Source: Siderastrea radians
Lineage: Eukaryota > Cnidaria > Anthozoa > Scleractinia > Rhizangiidae
Direction: 5' to 3'
DNA length: 64,000 nucleotides
Assembly: GCA_964017195.1 (NCBI GenBank)
Contig: CAXHKT010000131.1
Span: forward strand, 56,683-120,682
Shown: positions 41,801 to 50,800 of the stretch, piece after piece
How positions within the stretch are numbered: the first letter of the stretch is position 1
How the letters are laid out: the number at the start of each line of letters is the position of its first letter
The notes under the pieces: model-generated
Seen by the model: only the letters and a program-made list of their open reading frames with translations
What the model was told of the DNA's origin: nothing
Database searches by the model: none
Made by a program: the position numbers and the translations under genes

Positions 41801-44800
41801 CACTGTGAATGCATTTAAAATCCCAGAAGACACACTTTTAGCGTACTAAAATATTCTTTAAGAGGACAGAGCAGAGTTAATGCAGATCACGATTTTAATC
41901 GCTCTCAAATACCATGTAATACGTACTTGGAGTACAACGACCCTTGCTTAAAGAGAAGTCGTCAATTGCGATGTCACCAGTAATGCTTCTTCCTGTTATT
42001 CCCTCAAAAATTACCTGCAATGGTTCAAAGAGTTATTAAAACTGCCACTTTAAACTAATCAAGTCTTCTTACAAAAGTGTCGCGCCCCTGCCAAACCGTA
42101 ATTTCACCAGGGAGAAAACACACTAAATGTAAGTCCTCTTTAATACCACCTTTCAAGGGTTTAAATGTTCTTGCATCCAATAAAAATAGTTTAAACAGTG
42201 ATTATTCATTTGAGCTGAAATGATAAATTTTCAAAGAGACGAATATGTTTCACTCAATTCTGAAGATAGCTAATATGCCTAGATGGTCAAAACATTCTTT
42301 TTGCGACGAACAAATGGAGTATGTTTAGGACACATGGAACATGGATAATGCACATTTTCCTGTCAGATATTTGGAGACTAGTTATTTATTACAGTGCATG
42401 GTAGAGCAAAAATCAGGTATAGTGTTTTCTAGCAGCTAATTTTAGAACCAGGCCGCAGTTTAATGTTTTCTTACCCTTGCATTTCCAACGCGATATGTGG
42501 TTATCCTGGCCTCATACCATTTGTTGCCTTTGTTGCCACTCGCAGAGAACACCCTTCTACCATCGATCATGACATTCAGTCTCCCAATGGCTGAACCATA
42601 CATATGGTAGAAGAATCTAAGGCACATGTACCCGCTGAAACTCAGCAACGGACTGTTTAGTTTTGCATTGTCACCTAGCCTTCGAGGACTTGACGTTTCT
42701 ATGTACATGTAATATCCTGTAAAAAAAAAATAATAATAAGAGTACACAACATTAAATTTGATGACCTCAAGTCAACTTCAAGGTGGCTTTCCAAGTAATA
42801 TGGCATTGCTCGGTTCTTGTGATCTATTTAAGACACGCTTTGATAGACTTTCACCCGACAAGGCTACTTGCAACCGGCATGAAAAGGACACGATTTATTG
42901 TGGAATGTATAGCAAATGAGTTTAAGATTGCCTTGTCACTTCAATTAATGCAAATTTAACAATCCTAGCTTCTTTCATGTGGAAATGATATAGTTTCAGT
43001 TATGCTTTTGATAGAGAAGAATCAAAACTGAAAACAAGTTAGTTGCCACTTGTATGTCTTTTATGTCATAAATTTGTTACTTGAATTTACTCGTTGTTAT
43101 GAGCACTAATTGAATATATTTCAAAAAGTAACATGTTACACTTTCTTTTCGTATTCTACTTTTCGAAAGTATGTTTATATGGAAGAAAGCTTTCTTGGAG
43201 AAGCTGGGAAATGATTAAAATGCATGTAAAAGTAAAACGTACAGGCAAAAAGTCTCCTTAATCACGCACCTCCTTTTCCAGTATGGTCAGCCGACGGGCC
43301 TGTGTTAGAAGATGACGTTGGTCCCTTATTACGAGTCCAGTCAAACTTGTCACTTTTGTCCTGCACAAAGCCACACATTGATCTGTCGAAATTGCAAGAG
43401 GACGGCCCTACTGAGGAAAATAAATAATAGCAACAAATGGTAAAAGAGAACCAACAGATATAAAAATATCAATAAATATTAAACGATAGTGAGTACGTAT
43501 AATCAGAAAAGAAAATAGGAGAGGAAAAAAATGAGTCAGAGCTATTCCTTAATAACTAGATTATCTTGCTTCGTTATGAGAAATTCTCAACTCTTTGCAG
43601 TCCCTAAAGGTTGCTTACGATTCACTCTCTGGGGCACTTTACACCCACAGATAAACCACCACACTGTGAATGCATTTAAAATCCCAGAAGACACACTTTT
43701 AGCGTACTAAAATATTCTTTAAGAGGACAGAGCAGAGTTAATGCAGATCACGATTTTAATCGCTCTCAAATACCATGTAATACGTACTTGGAGTACAACG
43801 ACCCTTGCTTAAAGAGAAGTCGTCAATTGCGATGTCACCAGTAATGCTTCTTCCTGTTATTCCCTCAAAAATTACCTGCAATGGTTCAAAGAGTTATTAA
43901 AACTGCCACTTTAAACTAATCAAGTCTTCTTACAAAAGTGTCGCGCCCCTGCCAAACCGTAATTTCACCAGGGAGAAAACACACTAAATGAAAGTCCTCT
44001 TTAACACCACCTTTCAAGGGTTTAAGTGTTCTTACATCCAATAAAAATAGTTTAAACAGTGATTATTCATTTGAGCTGAAATGATAAATTTTCAAAGAGA
44101 CGAATATGTTTCACTCAATTCTGAAGATAGCTAATATGCCTAGATGGTCAAAACATTCTTTTTGCGACGAACAAATGGAGTATGTTTAGGACACATGGAA
44201 CGTGGATAATGCACATTTTCCTGTCAGATATTTGGAGACTAGTTATTTATTACAGTGCATGGTAGAGCAAAAATCAGGTATAGTGTTTTCTAGCAGCTAA
44301 TTTTAGAACCAGGCCGCAGTTTAATGTTTTCTTACCCTTGCATTTCCAACGCGATATGTGGTTATCCTGGCCTCATACCATTTGTTGCCTTTGTTGCCAC
44401 TCGCAGAGAACACCCTTCTACCATCGATCATGACATTCAGTCTCCCAATGGTTGAACCATACATATGGTAGAAGAATCTAAGGCACATGTACCCGCTGAA
44501 ACTCAGCAACGGACTGTTTAGTTTTGCATTGTCACCTAGCCTTCGAGGACTCGACGTTTCTATGTACATGTAATATCCTGTAAAAAAATAATAATAATAA
44601 GAGTACACAACATTAAATTTGATGACCTCAAGTCAACTTCAACGTGGCTTTCCAAGTAATATGGCATTGCTCGGTTCTTGTGATCTATTTAAGACACGCT
44701 TTGATAGACTTTCACCCGACAAGGCTACTTGCAACCGGCATGAAAAGGACACGATTTATTGTGGAATGTATAGCAAATGAGTTTAAGATTGCCTTGTCAC

Positions 44801-47800
44801 TTCAATTAATGCAAATTTAACAATCCTAGCTTCTTTCATGTGGAAATGATATAGTTTCAGTTATGCTTTTGATAGAGAAGAATCAAAACTGAAAACAAGT
44901 TAGTTGCCACTTGTATGTCTTTTATGTGATAAATTTGTTACTTGAATTTACTCGTTGTTATGAGCACTAATTGAATCTATTTCAAAAAGTAACATGTTAC
45001 ACTTTCTTTTCGTATTCTACTTTTCGAAAGTATGTTTTTATGGAAGAAAGCTTTCTTGGAGAAGCTGGGAAATGATTAAAATGCATGTAAAAGTAAAACG
45101 TACAGGCAAAAAGTCTCCTTAATCACGCACCTCCTTTTCCAGTATGGTCAGCCGACGGGCCTGTGTTAGAAGATGACGTTGGTCCCTTATTACGAGTCCA
45201 GTCAAACTTGTCACTTTTGTCCTGCACAAAGCCACACATTGATCTGTCGAAATTGCAAGAGGACGGCCCTACTGAGGAAAATAAATAATAGCAACAAATG
45301 GTAAAAGAGAACCAATAGATATAAAAATATCAATAAATATTACACGATTATGAGTACGTATAATCAGAAAAGAAAATAGGAGAGGAAAAAAATGAGTCAG
45401 AGGTATTCCTTAATAACTAGATTATCTCGCTTCGTTATTAGAAATTCTTAACTCTTTGCAGTCCCTAAAGGTTGCTTACGATTCACTCTCTGGGGCCCTT
45501 TACCATCACAGATAAACCACCACACTGTGAATGCATTTAAAATCCCAGAAGACACACTTTTAGCGTACTAAAATATTCTTTAAGAGGACAGAGCAGAGTT
45601 AATGCAGATCACGATTTTAATCGCTCTCAAATACCATGTAATACGTACTTGGAGTACAACGACCCTTGCTTAAAGAGAAGTCGTCAATTGCGATGTCACC
45701 AGTAATGCTTCTTCCTGTTATTCCCTCAAAAATTACCTGCAATGGTTCAAAGAGTTATTAAAACTGCCACTTTAAACTAATCAAGTCTTCTTACAAAAGT
45801 GTCGCGCCCCTGCCAAACCGTAATTTCACCAGGGAGAAAACACACTAAATGTAAGTCCTCTTTAATACCACCTTTCAAGGGTTTAAATGTTCTTGCATCC
45901 AATAAAAATAGTTTAAACAGTGATTATTCATTTGAGCTGAAATGATAAATTTTCAAAGAGACGAATATGTTTCACTCAATTCTGAAGATAGCTAATATGC
46001 CTAGATGGTCAAAACATTCTTTTTGCGACGAACAAATGGAGTATGTTTAGGACACATGGAACGTGGATAATGCACATTTTCCTGTCAGATATTTGGAGAC
46101 TAGTTATTTATTACAGTGCATGGTAGAGCAAAAATCAGGTATAGCGTTTTCTAGCAGCTAATTTTAGAACCAGGCCGCAGTTTAATGTTTTCTTACCCTT
46201 GCATTTCCAACGCGATATGTGGTTATCCTGGCCTCATACCATTTGTTGCCTTTGTTGCCACTCGCAGAGAACACCCTTCTACCATCGATCATGACATTCA
46301 GTCTCCCAATGGTTGAACCATACATATGGTAGAAGAATCTAAGGCACATGTACCCGCTGAAACTCAGCAACGGACTGTTTAGTTTTGCATTGTCACCTAG
46401 CCTTCGAGGACTTGACGTTTCTATGTACATGTAATATCCTGTAAAAAAAAAATAATAATAAGAGTACACAACATTAAATTTGATGACTTCAAGTCAACTT
46501 CAAGGTGGCTTTCCAAGTAATATGGCATTGCTCGGTTCTTGTGATCTATTTAAGACACACTTTGATAGACTTTCACCCGACAAGGCTACTTGCAACCGGC
46601 ATGAAAAGGACACGATTTATTGTGGAATGTATAGCAAATGAGTTAAGATTGCCTTGTCACTGCAATTAATGCAAATTTAACAATCCTAGCTTCTTTCATG
46701 TGGAAATGATATATTTTCAGTTATGCTTTTGATAGAGAAGAATCAAAACTGAAAACAAGTTAGTTGCCACTTGTATGTCTTTTATGTGATAAATTTGTTA
46801 CTTGAATTTACTCGTTGTTATGAGCACTAATTGAATCTATTTCAAAAAGTAACATGTTACACTTTCTTTTCGTATTCTACTTTTCGAAAGTATGTTTTTA
46901 TGGAAGAAAGCTTTCTTGGAGAAGCTGGGAAATGATTAAAATGCATGTAAAAGTAAAACGTACAGGCAAAAAGTCTCCTTAATCACGCACCTCCTTTTCC
47001 AGTATGGTCAGCCGACGGGCCTGTGTTAGAAGATGACGTTGGTCCCTTATGTCGAGTCCAGTCAAACTTGTCACTTTTGTCCTGCACAAAGCCACACATT
47101 GATCTGTCGAAATTGCAAGAGGACGGCCCTACTGAGGAAAATAATTAATAGCAACAAATGGTAAAAGAGAACCAACAGATATAAAAACATCAATAAATAT
47201 TAAACGATAATGAGTACGTATAATCAGAAAAGAAAATAGGAGAGGAAAAAAATGACTCACAGCTATTCCTTAATAACTAGATTATCTTGCTTCGTTATGA
47301 GAAATTCTCAACTCTTTGCAGTCCCTAAAGGTTGCTTACGATTCACTCTCTGGGGCACTTTACCATCACAGATAAACCACCACACTGTGATGTGCATTTA
47401 AAATCCCAGAAGACACACTTTTAGCGTACTAAAATGTTCTTTAAGAGGACAGAGCAGGGTTAATGTCAAGATCACGATTTTAATCGCTCTCAAATACCAT
47501 GTAATACGTACTTGGAGTACAACGACCCTTGCTTAAAGAGAAGTCGTCAATTGCGATGTCACCAGTAAAGCTGCTTCCTGTTATTCCCTCAAAAATTACC
47601 TGCAATGGTTCAAAGAGTTATTAAAACTGCCACCTTAAACTAATCAAGTCTTCTTACAAAAGCGTCGCGCCCCTGCCAACCCGTAATTTCACCAGGGAGA
47701 AAACACACTAAATGAAAGTCCTCTTTAATACCACCTTTCAAGGGTTTAAATGTTCTTGCATCCAATAAAAATAGGTTAAACAGTGATTCTGCATTTGAGC

Positions 47801-50800
47801 TGAAATGATAAATTTTCAAAGAGACGAATATGTTTCACTCAATTCTGAAGATAGCTAATATGCCTAGATGGTCCAATCATTCTTTTTGCGACGAACAAAC
47901 AGAGTATGTTTAGGACACATGGAACATGGATAATGCACATTTTCCTGTCAGATATTTGGAGACTAGTTATTTATTACAATGCGTGGTAGAGCAAAAATCA
48001 GGTATAGTGTTTTCTAGCAGCTAATTTTAGAACCAGGCCGCAGTTTAATGTTTTCTTACCCTTGCATTTCCAACGCGATATGTGGTTATCCTGGCCTCAT
48101 TCCATTTGTTGCCTTTGTTGCCACTCGCAGAGAACACCCTTCTACCATCGATCATAACATTCAGTCTCCCAATGGTTGAACCATACATATGGTAGAAGAA
48201 TCTAAGGCACATGTACCCGCTTAAACGCAGCAGTGGGCTGTTTAGTTTTGCATTGTCACCTAGCCTTCGAGGACTTGACGTTTCTATGTACATGTAGTAT
48301 GCTGTAAAAAAATTTTGAGTATAGAACATTTAATGTGTTGACCTGATGTCAACTTTAAGGTGGCTTTCCAAATAATATGGCATGGCATTATTCTTGTCTT
48401 TTATTTGAAGGACACGTCGATTGATTTTAACCCGACAAGTGCACCTGGACTTAAAAGGGCGCGATTTATTGTGGTTCTTATAAGAATTGAAGTTAAGATT
48501 GGTATTTCACAACAATCAAATTTAACAATCCTTCTGTCATGTGGAAATGATTTAACTTCTTTTATCTTTATGATAGAGAAGAATAAAACCGGAAAAAATT
48601 ACTTACTACAAGATGTGTGTGTTTTCTATCGTAAATTTATGTAATTAAATACAAGCAAATTCCCTTTAATCTCTCACCTCCCTTTCCAGTATGGTCAGCC
48701 GACGGGCCTGTGTTAGAAGACGACGTTGGTCCCTTATGTCGAGTCCAGTCAAACTTGTCACTTTTGTCTTGCAGAAAGCCACACATTGATCTGTCGAAAT
48801 CGCAAGAAGCCACTAAAAATAGAAAAAAAAAAAAAGAAAAATAATAAGAACTGGACAAAGAACAAATATTTTAGATGGGTCAATATTGTTTTACAAAAAG
48901 CAACTTAAAATGTGGTAATATTTTTATTTCCCAATTTGTAAGCACCGTATGTATGAAATTCTAGCGAATTGTTTAATCGTAGAAATATTTTAGACTAGGC
49001 TCGTGTATATTGAGTGTAAGATGTATAGTTTTTATTTGGTTTTGAAAATTCGAGCATCACCTTGAAAACGGCAAATATAATTCATTAATAATGATAAGTA
49101 AAATAGTTACGTGAAAGTTTATCGAAAATAGGACACTGGCAATATTCCAAATAGCAATTCATGGTAATGCCACAGCAACTTAGTTTAACTAGACTTAAAG
49201 GGTATTAAAACATATTGTTTAGTAAAGGAATAGGCTTTGTTGTTGGAGCTGGGATTCCTGCATTGTTTGACGACACAAACTGGAACTCGAAACAAACTGA
49301 AAATCTTGACAATTACCGCATATAAAAATTAATTGCCTAGAGATCATAGTTCGATCAACATCCAGCTTCGAAGAAAGAATTTAAAAGAAAAAAAAATAGG
49401 TGCCTTAGAACACAGGTTGTACTGAGGTTATTTCACAGGCACTTAAAAGTCATTTGTGTTTTATCAGAAAACCCTGACCCGCAGGAATGACTGTAAGAAA
49501 CACGGAAAATTTGCCAGTTTCAGAAGTGTGCCATTAAGTAGCACCTTGATGGATGGTTCCTCTTATTCCTAAAAGGATTTCGATTTATCGCCAAATTTTT
49601 AAACGTGTCAATACAAATAAGGGATGCTTAAATTAGTATTCACTCTGCGCACTGATTGTGAACTATGATGTGGGTCAGTCTCACCCGGTGGATCGCTCAT
49701 TGCATCATGAACACTCTCAAATGAATCATTTTTCAGCTCCATTGCAGTGTCTTGGTCATTAACCTGCGACTTCTCATCTTCAGCTTCATCTCCTAGTTCT
49801 GGGTTGTCTGTAAACAGAAATGAGCTGATTTGAAACGATAACAAAATATGTGTTATGAATATATTTTCTTAGAGTTAAATTTCTGAGAACGAACAAATTT
49901 GGTATCTTTTACACAGCTTCAAAAGTTGTACTATAACACGTATTTAATCTTCATCTTAAACTTATGTTATCAATTGCTCTCAGAATTTCAAAGTGAATCT
50001 TGCGTTACTATATTATTGTTTTATCCTTCTTTTGTACTTAGAATAGTTTCCTACAACTAGTCACGGTATGGTTTCCAGATATATTGTTGTCCAAAGAGGA
50101 TATATTGTTGAAGAAAGGGTAAGTAAACAAGTATAAACAACAGGGCACCTAACGAGAAAATTTTAGCAAAATAATTGAAATATCATTTTCTACTTTCTTA
50201 GGTTGTTTCAGAGCTTTTTAAAGGCAAATTTGTGTAAGCTAACACAGGTTGACCTGTTCCGAGCTTTTAGCTGAAAATTCAGGCGGCAGAAAATTTTAGG
50301 AAACAGATCTTTCCTATCCGCCGAACTTCCGAGCTGCTGATAGCTCTCCGAAAATGCTAGCTGTCCTTATATTACACTCTAAACAACATATTTTGTCATC
50401 CGAAAACCATATGAAGTAATCAGTCCCCTTACTACGAAAGTCTGAGGTGATGTTTTGCCAAAGAAATGTCTACATCCGAATATCTCAGGCGATCTAGGCC
50501 TCACCGAACAGATATTTCCCGAAGCAAGCCATTGGGTGCCTCTGAAACACGGCGAGTTACTGTGATGTGAACGTGAGTTTCCCGAGCAAGTGTGGCGTAA
50601 ATAATTAAGGGCATTCAATTAAAGTAGCCTGCTTTATCCCCTACCAACCCATGTATTTCAGCACAGTCCCAGAAGACAAGCTAACTAAACGTTGTCGTAC
50701 TTTCAGCTAAGTCATATTCCAGAGATTTTCCATCCGCTTCCTCGTAGCTATTCCTAACGACTTCTTCCTCCATTGACGAGGACTGCTCATATTCTTTCCG

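Larger units (their letters stand above)
36490..43840. repeat. Four-module higher-order block, copy 2 (modules 4-7)
   Basis: The partner of the block at about 29.1-36.45 kb. Similarity of variants breaks down near 43.98 kb, where the unit carries aaatgaaagtcc and not aaatgtaagtcc. Confidence 0.8.
1..48830. repeat. Tandem array of ~1.86-kb MAM-exon units
   Basis: Nineteen repeats of a unit of about 1,860 bp (typical spacing between equivalent exon A borders is 1,858-1,861 bp). Each holds exons A, B and C and three introns of roughly 375, 460 and 565 bp. Larger spacings are fully explained by mobile-element insertions. Introns are almost as conserved as exons, which points to recent duplication or gene conversion and not only to selection on the protein. 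The array continues past the left edge. Confidence 0.93.

Noticed and set aside
1..48830. The 1.86-kb tandem repeat as non-coding satellite DNA or a CRISPR-like array
   Set aside because: Every unit has three phase-compatible exons encoding a complete MAM domain, with splice sites kept; the unit is far too long for CRISPR and the DNA is eukaryotic.
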